45,346 bases of DNA from positions 157,124-202,469 of the forward strand of contig NW_019775817.1 of assembly GCF_001039355.2 (NCBI RefSeq), written 5' to 3'. Position numbers and translations under genes: made by a program. The DNA comes from Lingula anatina. Taxonomy: Eukaryota > Brachiopoda > Lingulata > Lingulida > Lingulidae. How positions within the stretch are numbered: the first letter of the stretch is position 1; every line of letters begins with the position of its first letter. This document shows, piece after piece, positions 1 to 11,527 of this stretch. Below the pieces are notes generated by a model, which made no database searches, was not told the origin of the DNA, and saw nothing but the letters and a program-made list of their open reading frames with translations.

Positions 1-3000
1 TGGGCAACACTATTTAAGACCAAAAATTTGAGGTTGTTTCTAGTTTTGTCACAAAACTAACCTCCGTGATCAGGGTGGGAAGCATGTAACCCTCGCCCCC
101 TCCCCCTTCACCCCCATTGTCTTTGTCACTTAATAACCTATAGGGGCGGGTTTGGATACACCTTGAATGGCCATGGTTTTCCACCCTGAGTTTCACAGCT
201 CATTGGAAACTTCTCTATACTCATACATATATAGACAGTTAATCTGACGCGATCCTCACGGGGGTCACTGACCAAAGTTGTTAATATAATAACAAACACT
301 GGTAACATGTTATTCCTTTATTACATATACTCTCACACACTAAATTAATGCTTCAGTCATACAACTTCTTTATTATAAATAAAAATAAAACAGGCACCAG
401 ATTGAAAACAAAAGTCTCCTCTTGACGCAGCCTAGGCTTGAAAAATAATAAATTAAAAAACAACACATTTAATACACGTTATTTACAAACAAAACCATTC
501 GACATTCTTATCATATTTAACTGAATTCAAATCTTTGGCACACCAATTTGTCCTTACCTTTAAAGTGAAACAAAAGCAATTTTAACTAAATGAACTAATT
601 TTAGCTACACATTGATAACAATAATAAACAGAAGGAGCAACCTTCCCATGTTGGGTTCCATTATTCTAATGGTTATTGTGTAACTACACACACTTGAAGT
701 TATTAAAAGTTAAGATCACTACACCAGGAACAAATTCACACTTTCCTAGACTTTAAGAAAGCCACACACAGTGGGCTTATTTGCATTACGGTTTTTAATA
801 AAACCATTTTTTTTTTCAAATACCAGAAGACTGACAAAGTGATCAGCAACCTTTCTAACAACCCTCTCTATAAAATGACTGAGAGATAATATATGGAATG
901 CAGCTCGCAGTGTGTGTTGGGTAATTGAGGGGGGGGGGGGGGGGGGATCCACAAAGCAATGCTAATCCTTCTCAGTAAATAACGACAAACCAAAACCATT
1001 TTAGTTGGAACTGACATGGATAAGGGCCGATTTTTAGTAAAACTCCTGAAGATTGTTCTCTACACCAGGATGCGCCACTAGTCACCATTATAAGCTAAAA
1101 CAGTGACAGGAGCTCTCACCCTGGGTTAAGTCAGCAATAATTATTATAATTCTGTAATAATTAAATAATTTCAGAAAAATCACTATTTTTCTTTTTTTTT
1201 TTTTCAAAATTTATGTTTAGGATTCACAAGAATGTCATTTCTGAAACGAAGCCAACTGCTTTTCAGTACTTTTACAAAAAAAAAAAAAAAATTATTCAGG
1301 GAGAAATTATTAATTCATGCTATTGAGATTGAGTAATTATTGTAATTCAAAACTATGCCCATACAGTTCCAATATGAAATTCTGTCCAGCATAGCTACAT
1401 GAATTTTTAAAGAAACACTTATTTGTAACAGAAATATATGTAACACCGTTTGCTGTCATTATATAAGACATGTAACATTTTACTTATTCCAGTGACGATA
1501 ACTGTTATATTTATACCAAAATTTTTATTCCAATGGAGAAAATACTTCACCAAAACTTGACATTTCTCATTTTCCATATGCTTTCAGGATTCCATGTAAC
1601 CACTCCTTCTGCCATTCACTTCTCTCTTGAAATGCACAAACATTTGTCCACGTACCAGGTTTTAAGTACTGATTACACTGATAACATGTTAAAAACAACC
1701 TTGAAGTTGTTAGACTAGACTGATACCAACTTTTTCTCATGCACATGTAACTCAAAATTACATGCAGTCATTGCTAAGACCATTTAATTTTTCAACTTTA
1801 GTCATTATTATTTGAAATAAGCCATGGCTGCAAAGGATTTTGTCTGACCAAATTTAAAATATACTTAGTAACTTAGTTTAAACTTTCAACAGGCTTTGTT
1901 TAGACCATTTTTTTACACTTACATAGTCATTAAGCCGGTAACACCCGATAATTCACACACAAGAGTTTGCTATGTTTAACAGCAGTAGTATAGTAGTGTA
2001 CACATATTACCAAATTAACCATAACTGGACAGCAAACCTTCAAATGTACAACACTGCAAGGCTCTTAAAGAAAATGATGATATTTAGCTACTCGGCACTT
2101 CAGAGTAAGTTAAACCCTGTGACCTGCCTATTAATTCACTGGTAACTGAGAATTTGTTAATCCTCAGAGCAGTACAGTATCTGTTTGGTTTTCATTTTCT
2201 CCCTTTTACAACTTGTAATAATGGTATTGATTTCACAGAAAAAAAAAAAAAAAAAAAAAACTGTCCCAAATGCAGAAATGACAGGATATTCAATAATTTT
2301 GGCACTCTTTGCAATTGGTTAAACTCTAAAATCACAAACTTTTACCCAAACCAAACATTACAATAAGGGCACTAGGCAATTTGGCAAAAACTTCAATTAA
2401 AGTCTCAATCTCTCTTTGCTAACAATCTAGTGAAGCCCTAAGTTATACAAACTACTAAATAAATGTATCTTTATATGTAGGTTTCAGAAATAAAACAATC
2501 CCAAGCCCTGGTACTGGGAGTAAAACAATAAAGGCAGTGGCATGTAAAAACATTAGGGCACAACTAACTGAATCGCAGAACTAACAAGAGGGTGAGAATG
2601 GGACGAAAAAAAATGACACATTATAAAATGTCACCATTCTGATTTTAACCTAAATTCTGTTGAGGCTTGAGGAATACAGTCAAACATACATTATATCTAA
2701 AATATCTCCACTTGGTATTTTCTCAACGAATATATTGCTTCGCAAACCAAAGCATGATATACTAGGCATAACCTGTCACTGAAGTTGTTAGATTTCTTTT
2801 GGCCAAATCAATATTTTGTATTTTTTGTTTTTAGTCCTCTATCACTTTTAGTCCTCTATCACTTTTCGTCATGGTACTTATGTATGAAGTTACGCTATGA
2901 GATCCATCGTTAAGCTGATGCACATTGCATGTTATTTGTTTAAATATATGTTACATCTTTACATTAGCTTTAAGCAGACTTTATGGTCCCATACAGAATA

Positions 3001-4174
3001 GAGGACTAACTAGGCCTAGGGTCAAATATGACCACCCACTATAAAGCTTGCGGTCTAACCCGCTAATAGACACTGAATAGATATCCCCTGGATATTCAAG
3101 TGGATGGCCATATTTGACCTGCGGACTAGTTAGTCCCCTATTCTGAATGGGGCCTATGACAATCTGCCAAATGAGTTTCACATTATATTTCCATACGTCA
3201 TGGTGTAAGCAATATGGTATTTATTCGTACAACACAACTCAAACACCTCGCTCACACTTGCTGATATTTCATCACTTTTTATACATAATTCGGAAACTTT
3301 CTGACAAAAGCCAAATTTGTTTTTCAGAAATTTCAGATGCACTCTTTTTAAGGTACTGCTATAAACAGCCTTCACTTTGTGATATTTTATCAATATTTAA
3401 TTTAGTAATTACCTCACTTCTGACATCACAACGACACCTGCAATATCAGGCCCTTGGGTCCGCTAAATTCTTTTTTCGCTGAAAAGGTTCTCTGTGGCAC
3501 AAAATTTAATATAGTTTCTACACCCTTTCTGAACTTAGATCAATTAATGGGGTGAAAAACAAAAGGTCCACTTTTTTCCAAACAAACAAACAAAAAAAAA
3601 AAAAAAAAAAAGAATAACTCTTCTGAAATTGCTGACCACAGCCATGGACACCAAAAGGACATGATAACCACTACTGGCCAAAGTTATATCTTCCACGGTA
3701 ATGACTCGATCTTTTCAATCCGGGGAAATTGTGATTTTAACAGATACTGTATTTTTTAAGACATAATTTCTTAAAACAATAGTTCCTATTAAGTGGTTGC
3801 AACAAAACTGAAAAGCAGACTACCTTATAGTTCTTTTCTATGCATTAAAAGCACCACAAATGCTATACAAAAATATAATTTTTATGATTTTAAAATGATG
3901 TGTCTGAAAGTTTGATAATTTCTGCCCATTGAAAAGACCTAGTTATTACCTTATAATTAGGCAGAATTTTAAGGTATACTGACTAGGCCACCATCTCTGA
4001 CATTTGAATCTCTGCACCAACATCTATTTGAATTTGAATACCGATATTTTCCTTCACAGATTTTGTTTAGAAACGTCACCTTATCCCAACAGATTCAAGT
4101 CTTGATAATGCTGCTTTCTTAATGGCGCAAAACAACACTCTCAAGATCGCAGGCACTTTTTTCCCTCCCCACTT
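1..4174. other. Non-coding region left of the TRIM stop codon; possible long 3' UTR
   Basis: No convincing exon was seen on either strand. It is AT-rich with homopolymers (poly-A 1276-1290, poly-G 930-946, poly-A 2238-2260 and 3593-3611) and a 17-bp direct repeat (TTTAGTCCTCTATCAC, 2832-2864). On the minus strand it would lie downstream of the TRIM stop. AATAAA signals on that strand occur at 4174-4179 (overlapping the stop) and at about 317-322, so 3' UTR length may range from very short to about 3.9 kb. Confidence 0.5.
2986..3153. repeat. Foldback (imperfect inverted repeat) element, about 168 bp
   Basis: The arm at 2986-3040 (including AGAATAGAGGACTAACTAG and GTCAAATATG) pairs with 3099-3153 (including CATATTTGAC and CTAGTTAGTCCCCTATTCT). 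The arms are about 55 bases with few mismatches and the loop about 58 bases. It may be a MITE-like foldback or a stable RNA hairpin if the TRIM 3' UTR reaches this far. Confidence 0.85.
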
Positions 4175-4179
4175 TTATT
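4174..4179 (-). terminator. AATAAA overlapping the TRIM-NHL stop codon
   Basis: The last codons read AAA TAA AAG, so the stop is part of an AATAAA hexamer. About 35-55 bases further on is a G/T-rich stretch (GAGAGTGTTGTTTTGCG), which is where a downstream poly(A) element would be expected. Its use is not shown. Confidence 0.3.
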
Positions 4180-6220
4180 TGTAACGGAACTTCTTGATGC
4201 AATCATTGCCAAGATCCACCACGACGACTTTGAAATCTTGGGTGGCAGCCAAGCCACTGGGACGCTTCAGTTTATCATCATGGCTGTCAATGGTGAACAA
4301 CAACCTCTCACTGGCGTTGAAGACCTGAACATAACTGCGCCCTTTCTCGGAGCGTAGCGCCAAGATATTACCATGGCGGTCAACAGTGAGTCCGCTGTAC
4401 TGACCCTTGGGGCTGTTCATGCCGGAGTCCAGCTCGTGGAGAAAGCGCCCGTCCTTGCCGAATTTCTGAAGACGATTATCAGCAACCAAGATTTCATCTG
4501 CCTTATTGACTGCTACTGCGCTGATGAGGTTGAACTCGCCTGCTTTGTTGCCCTTTGACCCAATTTTCCTGATCAAATTCCCTGAGGTGTCGAAGAGGAA
4601 TAACTTTCCAGCACCATTGTCTGTGACTATGTACTCTCCCCTGCTGTTCACTGTTAAAGAAATTGGCTCTAAGAATTCCTCGTTGGTGAACTTCTTCACA
4701 ATCGTCCCTTCAGCATCCATTTCAGTAACGTGTTTCGTTCTCCAGTTGACGACAGCGACAGTGTTGTTGGGTGTCATGGCAATGCCTGTTCCGCTCTGGT
4801 TCTCCAATCCAACTGGTCCTAAATGCCGTATGAACTCCCCCTCTGGAGAGAGAATTTTAATCCGGCTATTCCCAGTGTCCAAGACATACATGGTGTCTTC
4901 CTGATCAATGGCGACACCTACTGGCTGAGTGAACTGGAGATTTTGGCACCCACGACTGCCGATTTTCATGATGGGATTGTTGTGGTCTGAGACACAGATA
5001 CTGAAGGGACTTTCTTTAATCGGACGGTCGAAAATCTTAATGCTCAAAGTGTGCTGACCTGCAGCTTGTGGAGTGAAAGTGACTTCGTATGTTCCGTTCT
5101 CTTTATCTTTAATCTGGGTTTGTTGGGACTCGCCCCTGTTGTTCCGCAACTCTGCTGTGATTGGGTCACACCCGCTTGTACGTGGGTTGCCGTGGTAATC
5201 CACTGTGGAGACAGTAACAGTCGACTTGAGGAAGGTCGTTGCACATTCAATGGTTGCTGTTGACAATGACGGAAACGTGGTGCTGACCTTGACCTTGCCA
5301 AAGTTATTTAGAGTATTCACAAAATCTTTGTAGGCAGAATTATGCTTGTAGTCGTATTTGATGAAAGCATTTTCCCTTGGTTCTGACAAGGTTGTCGTAG
5401 TGTCTAACTTCTCATTCAGATCACTTATCTTTTTGGTAATATTTCTAACTTCGATCTGGTACTGTAGACCCTGGCATTCGCTCTGAACTTGTTCTTTCTC
5501 CGCCTGAATAATATCCAGCTGCTCCTGCAACACTCGTTTTTTCTCGTCGTGTACTTTTTTCACCATCTGCAAAACCTCTTGCCTCCGTTTGTCCAGCAAA
5601 CCTATCAAATCCTGAAACGAGCGATTCACGGCATCGATTGTGCGTTCGTAGGTGTGCTCCAGTTTGTGCGTCTCTGCACCCACGTTATCGCATGCAGTGT
5701 TCAGATTACGTATGCACAAATGGGCCTTGTAGAGCAATATTTCTGACATGCGTTTAATGGCAATGGAGAAAGGTATAACAGTATGTTCACTGGCGCCACG
5801 ACCGTTGTGTTCACCACCGGTGCATAACGTACAAAACACCGTGTCGCAGGTCTCACAGAACAGCAATTCCTGCTGCCCATGACTGGAGCACTTGGGAATA
5901 ATATCCCTGCGCTGCTGGGCAAACAAATCTAACAGCTGGTTCACTATAAAGCTGGGTGGGAAGGAGGCCACACCACCTCTGGGTATCGTTATAGTTTCTC
6001 GACAAATAGGGCAACGAAATGTCCCTGTGTCTGTGGTTTGGGCTTCAATAATCCTTTCCAGACAACTCCGACAAACCGTATGTGAACAAGGCAGCAACTT
6101 TGGCGTGTGATCGATGGCGTCGTATTGGCACAAGCACGTGCCGCAGGTGAGGAAGCTGTCGTTGAAATCCTCGTAGTTGATGGAGACTGTTTCTACCAGT
6201 GTGGAGGTCATTGTGGAAAG
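4175..6220 (-). CDS. TRIM-NHL protein (TRIM2/3/32-like E3 ubiquitin ligase), last and main coding exon
   Basis: This exon encodes nearly all of a TRIM-NHL protein. Counting from the ATG at 6211 (678 residues): the C3HC4 RING is C23, C26, C42, H44, C47, C50, C67, C70; the B-box is C108, H111, C119, C122, C127, C130, H135, H143; a coiled coil spans about 155-290; a filamin-type Ig domain about 325-430; NHL beta-propeller repeats about 440-678, ending KKFRYK. Proteins of this architecture act as ubiquitin ligases and/or RNA regulators, usually cytoplasmic. The open frame continues upstream to 6241, but TTGTCCTACTTTCAG at 6221-6235 is a strong acceptor, so the exon should start at 6220 with codons for LST before MTSTLVE. 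Phase 0 matches the exon ending at 14284. The family call is firm; the exact orthologue (TRIM2/3, TRIM32 or nematode nhl-1 type) is not settled by eye. Confidence 0.95.
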   Translation of the reverse strand, partial: LSTMTSTLVETVSINYEDFNDSFLTCGTCLCQYDAIDHTPKLLPCSHTVCRSCLERIIEAQTTDTGTFRCPICRETITIPRGGVASFPPSFIVNQLLDLFAQQRRDIIPKCSSHGQQELLFCETCDTVFCTLCTGGEHNGRGASEHTVIPFSIAIKRMSEILLYKAHLCIRNLNTACDNVGAETHKLEHTYERTIDAVNRSFQDLIGLLDKRRQEVLQMVKKVHDEKKRVLQEQLDIIQAEKEQVQSECQGLQYQIEVRNITKKISDLNEKLDTTTTLSEPRENAFIKYDYKHNSAYKDFVNTLNNFGKVKVSTTFPSLSTATIECATTFLKSTVTVSTVDYHGNPRTSGCDPITAELRNNRGESQQTQIKDKENGTYEVTFTPQAAGQHTLSIKIFDRPIKESPFSICVSDHNNPIMKIGSRGCQNLQFTQPVGVAIDQEDTMYVLDTGNSRIKILSPEGEFIRHLGPVGLENQSGTGIAMTPNNTVAVVNWRTKHVTEMDAEGTIVKKFTNEEFLEPISLTVNSRGEYIVTDNGAGKLFLFDTSGNLIRKIGSKGNKAGEFNLISAVAVNKADEILVADNRLQKFGKDGRFLHELDSGMNSPKGQYSGLTVDRHGNILALRSEKGRSYVQVFNASERLLFTIDSHDDKLKRPSGLAATQDFKVVVVDLGNDCIKKFRYK

Positions 6221-6380
6221 CTGAAAGTAGGACAATGTCAAGGTTATTGGTGAAGGTCAATGAAGGTCAGTGACTATAGATAATTTTCTTTTACCTCTGT
6301 CACACACACTTATGCACACATATAACCATGTGAAGATGCACAAATGCACATGACTTACATACTACATATCTTACACTGAC

Positions 6381-6500
6381 AAAAACGCACACACAAACAC
6401 AAAGACCCACACACAAACACAAAGACCCACACACAAACACAAAAACGCACACACAAACACAAAGACCCACACACAAACACAAAGACCCACACACAAACAC
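6381..6500. repeat. 20-bp minisatellite with 60-bp higher-order order
   Basis: Six 20-bp units of two types are arranged A-B-B-A-B-B. A starts AAAAACGCAC and B starts AAAGACCCAC; both end ACACAAACAC. The pattern shows that the array last grew by doubling a 60-bp block. It lies 160 bp from the RING exon, inside the intron. Confidence 0.9.
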
Positions 6501-8750
6501 CCACACACAATGGCATCTTTATACCTAAAGACAAAAATATCCCTAATGTCTGAAGTCACTGCTAAGGTTGGGGACAAAACCCCATAAAATTCACTGCCTC
6601 CACTTCATATCTGCTGCCAAACTGGACTAACATATATATTGCTAGCCAAATGCTAAACATTTTCTAATTCTGACAAATACTACATAAACGTAACATTTTA
6701 CTTATTTCTTGACAAAATCTCCACCAATTTGGTAAGAAATTGTAATTAATTTAGATGGAAAGTACTTGGTATTTCAGTAAGCAAAATGTTACCACTACGA
6801 GAGCCCAGACAATATCCAGGCGAGGTCTCTGCAATACAACCCAAGTTATCTATCATAACTTTCCTGTTCGAACACGCCTCCCACAGTGATTTGGGTAATT
6901 TCTTGGCAATTTTTCCTTTTAAGGCAACAGCACAGACAGCAGAGGGAAGCATGACAATTTAATCATATTGTTGCAATATAGAATATTGGATCAAAAATAC
7001 CATATCCTGTCAGAAAGATATACATTCTGACTCACTGCCACCTCCCCATATTTTACTGTTGCTAAGTTGATTGCTATGCATTTTTTTTCTTTGTTAGTAA
7101 TCACTCACAATGCTGTAATAAGCTAAAATCATTTGATGCAGTCACTGTAGATGAATACATAACCATATGACAGATACACTGAGATCCTTTTTCAAAAGAC
7201 AAAATACTCTGAATTCTACCATAATTCTAATTATTTAGAGTGGCGCACTGCAGTTTGCATCCTTGATTGGAACATGCAACCTAAAATCATTTACTTCGCG
7301 TGTCCTTATTAGATCTATTTCTAGGCTAACTGTACAATTTGCTAGAAAAAATATTGTCCTTGAGAGAGAGAGAGAAAGAGAGAGAGAGAATTTGTGTCTG
7401 TAGTAAGAGCATTTGTTTATCTTTTTCTGGCCTTATAAAGGGATTAAACCTTCCTCAGATTTGTGAGCACCAATGCCCAAATATCAATCCCAGTATAATG
7501 AAAGGCTTAGCTTGTGGCAAGGGGGGCCCGTGGCATGAAATTCTACGTTGGGGTAGTTAATTCGTGGCTGCAGTCGTTAATTTGTGCATTATTGAGCTCC
7601 CAAATCTAATACAAGGCCCATGTTAGAAAACAGCCATTATTTATGAGATCCATCTTCTGTTTTTCTATTATAAAATGCTTGTCACAATCTATCTCATATT
7701 CAGGGTGATTAGTAAAACCTTGAGTGCCAAACTACAACCTGGAACCCACTTCTCATAGCTGTATAACTCAGGTATACCAGACTGAGAGAATTTTATATTC
7801 AGGGTGTATTTTATGTCTCTAGACAGATTCATGTGTAAAAACTTCCTACTTGGAAAATCAATTACCAAAATGCCAGCAAGTAAACAATTCAGGAATGTGC
7901 CGTGCAAATATTGATAAAACATTCAGACATGGCAGTATATATTCCCACTTCTTTTCCTATAATTAACTTTTTTTTTCACTGACAAGAAACCAACTTACTT
8001 TCAATTTTTCCGTATGTTCAGAATTATAATTTAGGGATATAACTTATATAAGCATAGTTCTGTGGGCATGGATTTAATCAGTACTGCCTCAGATTAACAA
8101 GTAATTACCTCAACCGACTGCATGTATTAACACAAATTTCTCTCCGTGCACTGAAATTACAGATGATTACTCATCAATCGTTATTCTCAATCAGCCTCAT
8201 CAGGTCAAAATGACGCAAGCAGCGGTAATAAGCTGTCGTCATCATCTGAACTGAGCGCCCCCGAGAGCCTGCTTCGCCAATGATTTTAAGTTGGTCTGAA
8301 CTTTTAAACCATACTTTTTGTGTACCTTGATCCAAGACAGCCAATCAATGGAAGGAAAGAAACAGTTATTTACTGTTTGAGTTTCTTCATTTTAGCGGGT
8401 TAAGCCATGTTTTTTTTTTTTTTTTTTTTTTAAAGTTGCAGTAGGCCAAACTTGACTTTAAGACCATCTTCTTGTAGGAATTCCTTTTGTAAAACAGGCC
8501 CATGCTGTAGCAATAATTCTGGCTTTCTTGGTATAAATCCAATTCTGGAAATAAATCCAATTGCGAGAAAAAAAGGAGGCAAGCTGATTGTATTATCTCT
8601 AGAGCGAAATTGCAGTGTTTGTTACTTATTCATACTGGGATTGAGCTGCACATGTGGGGATCAAGTATTCCTATTGTTTATCAGCTGTTCTTGGATAGAT
8701 CACTACATTTATATCACACTACTAAATGTGCACAGTATATAGATACTAGA

Positions 8751-8830
8751 TAAACAATACACAAATACACATATACATACATGAACAATACACAAATACA
8801 CACATACATACATGAACACTACACAAATGC
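8751..8830. repeat. Short tandem repeat of about 34 bp (ATGAACAATACACAAATACAC type)
   Basis: Two to three imperfect copies of a unit reading GAACAATACACAAATACAC then ATACATACAT. Simple AC-rich minisatellite. Confidence 0.7.
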
Positions 8831-10795
8831 ACCAACTTATATATGAACAACAAACAATCGACAAAAATTATATTACACGAACAACACACGATAACACATG
8901 TAGACAGGCATTCACAAAATAATTTACACTTACTATACAAACATGCACACAAGCATGCACCCCTGCCCCCCCCCCTTCCCCCAGGGGCCCAATTTATAAA
9001 ACCCATTTTGAGAGAAAATAACAAAATTGCACATTATTAAAGCAAATGCTCCAAAAGACATTTTGATATCACCCCTCGTCCTGTATGTCTTTTCTTCCTT
9101 CACAACATTTTTAATTGACTTAGCCAGTATAGTAATCAATGGTAACAATATTTATGCTAGAAATGCTTCAAAGACTATAAGTACTTCATGTTCAAAATCT
9201 GAGGTCAAAGAAAACATGTATCTTCCTTGTTTTTCTTGCAAAAGTCTTTGAGATAAAAATAGATGTATTTTCTTTCCTTTTTTGTGCATTTTATCCAAGA
9301 GCTGAAAAGACAGATTTAAGAAGGAAAAGTGCCCCTCTTCACAGCAATGTTCGAAATTAAAGACGTCTGACAGTGTATAAAACTGACAATAATTTGTATG
9401 ATAAGCTATCGCCTCCCGGCAAGCCACATGTACAGACACAATAAAATACCACTATCAAAGAAGCCCAGCAGTTCTTTTGATGAACACCAAAGAGACATGA
9501 TGCAAATGGAAGAAACCCCCTAAAGTTATTTTATCAAGAATGACGATGATGAACTTGCGTCAGTCATCTTCAGTCGTCATTTCATGCTTAAAATCAATAA
9601 CTAGGAAAAAATGGCTGCTGGGCACTACCAGCTAGTAGAGAGCAGCAGCCTTATCGGCTGCTAACACATGCCAAATTTTTGGAATGATTTGGTCTCTAGA
9701 AAAAAAATTGCTGGAAATATTTCTAATACTTAACCTCCAGTTTCATTCCAGCTGAAGGTGATCTTGTTTTCCTAGATAACCCTGTACTAGTAACCTTCTG
9801 CTGATGGTCAAGCAAGAAATGATTTTTCCTTTTTAAACAAATGGAAGACGGGGAACTCTTCTTCACAGTCTGTACTTTATGCAAAGTTAACTGCCAAAAG
9901 GTTAAACATTCTGATGGTTATTAAAGGAGTTTTAGAAACTTAGAACAACCCCCCCCCCCCGCCCCATCCCCCACCCCCAACTGCTGCCTCACAGACAGAA
10001 CACTGCCAAACACTGTCAACATGTTGTATTGCTACTAGCCATGCAGTTTAACAGAAAAACAAGAGCTAAACTTTAATCTTAACTTAAAGGCCAAATATTT
10101 CTATCTACTTCCACTTAGGTTAAATCAGCCGAACGTGACTAAAAAGAGGGCATTGTCCTATCTTAAAACAATCAAGAAATCAATGTCTTGTATTTTAGGT
10201 TTATAACTGGTCCATACAATAACGAAATTCAACTTTGATGCATCTAGTTGGAATAAAATCTCCTGAATAACCCCATATTCGATAAAATCATGATATCACG
10301 ATAAGTAATAGAAAGCACAGTTTTACTGGACAATATCCCTTAACAAAATCAATGCTGAAGTTGTAGTGAAGCAATCGATTAATGCCTGGCCAGCATATCG
10401 CAATATTTGATCTGACGGCAACTTTCAATTCATCTTTCACATCCACAGGGGGCCATTAATTAAATTTCCACCACTGATTTTAATATCAATAGAGCCCCCA
10501 TTTCATTCATCACACTTTAAGTCAATGACTGAGTGTTGACCATTGTTAATATATTTCAAATCAATGATACAATGTTGACTGTTGTTACCGAAATGAATCA
10601 ATGGCACAATGTATGACAATGTAACAAATCAATGGTACGTACCAGAATGGTCACTCACTGATTGGTCAATGGTACACTGATGTATTGGCTTAACACTCCG
10701 TGCATCAAATTTTTTCCTTCAGCCAAGGAATGGACTTAATCCATCATGCAAATACCATTTTCCAAACTTAATTCTCTTTCATCTCTATACAACAG

Positions 10796-10954
10796 CAGCA
10801 GCAGAAACAATTTCTGTGAATTCCAGCCTCAAAAGGATCGACAAACGTGAGCTCGAGGAAATGTCCATCCCTGATTCTGTCACCAAGCTTTGGTTTCCAC
10901 AAAACTAAATCATGTACGACTCCATTCTTGCTACTCCAACAGTTACAAAATAAA
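10796..10954 (+). CDS. Possible terminal exon of an unknown plus-strand gene nested in the TRIM intron
   Basis: An acceptor with a pyrimidine-rich tract (TTCTCTTTCATCTCTATACAACAG, quoted here only as its position, 10772-10795) precedes an open frame. It enters in phase 1, reads ISVNSSLKRIDKRELEEM then SIPDSVTKLWFPQN, and stops at TAA 10906-10908. An AATAAA follows at 10949-10954, about 40 bases after the stop, with GT-rich sequence beyond it. This order of acceptor, short frame, stop and poly(A) signal is typical of a last exon. No preceding plus-strand exon was found and the peptide is not recognised. The antisense frame is also open here, which weakens the coding argument. Confidence 0.3.
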
Positions 10955-11356
10955 ATTACAAATCCAAATATGCTAATGTGAGTACATGGTGAGAGTTATG
11001 TAACTATAAACATAATAGTGTTGTGTGAACTACTAAGGGGGAAGTGTATTATATTGTGATCAAAAATCTATAAACAGAAAGGGCACCTGGGAATGTAGAT
11101 GATGCTATTACGTCAACATAATGCTCTGATAGAAAATGGAGAACAATGAATTAATACCAGAAATAACTAAAGGATTATAAATATATAAATATAAATGGAG
11201 TGGTGATGTTAATAAGGGAGACAGAAGTATTCTTTCAACTTCAAGCATTTAAAATAAATGAATTGAGATGTTAGACTGTTAATCTGATTGTATTCAACAA
11301 GTATTCTTGTGGAGTTAGTGAGCATTAGCTAGCTGGATGAAATTCATTGGGAACGT

Positions 11357-11527
11357 CAGGGGTGGATTTAGGCCGTCTTCTGGGTCTTCCAGAAAACGGT
11401 CAGATTTTCAAGTTTACATTGACGGGTATCTATTTTTTCTGTCGGAAGACGGTCAAAAATGGAGGATGGATAAACGGTTCAAGTTAATTTGGAAGACTGT
11501 CAGAAAATATCTCTGAATCTGCCCCTG
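11357..11527 (+). mobile_element. CAGGGG-ended short DNA element, copy 1
   Basis: This 171-bp element has ends CAGGGGTGGATTTAG and, inverted, CAGGGGCAGATTCAG. The interior holds GTCTTCCAGAAAACG and CAAAAATGGAGGATGGAT. The same sequence occurs in reverse orientation at 25359-25503. Such CAGGGGCGGATCCAG-type ends recur in invertebrate DNA transposons; the superfamily is not certain. Non-autonomous. Confidence 0.8.

Noticed and set aside
6221-6241. Upstream in-frame start of the TRIM ORF (MTLSYFQ)
   Set aside because: The codons LSYFQ are the pyrimidine tract and CAG of a strong 3' splice site, so they are more likely intron.
6300-6577. Cys/Val-rich ORFs (VCVFVCGSLCLC type)
   Set aside because: These are translations of the CA-rich 20-bp minisatellite, not genes.
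8452-8742. 96-codon plus-strand ORF with several cysteines
   Set aside because: Starts beside a poly-T run, no splice sites, no recognisable motif; likely chance or repeat-derived.
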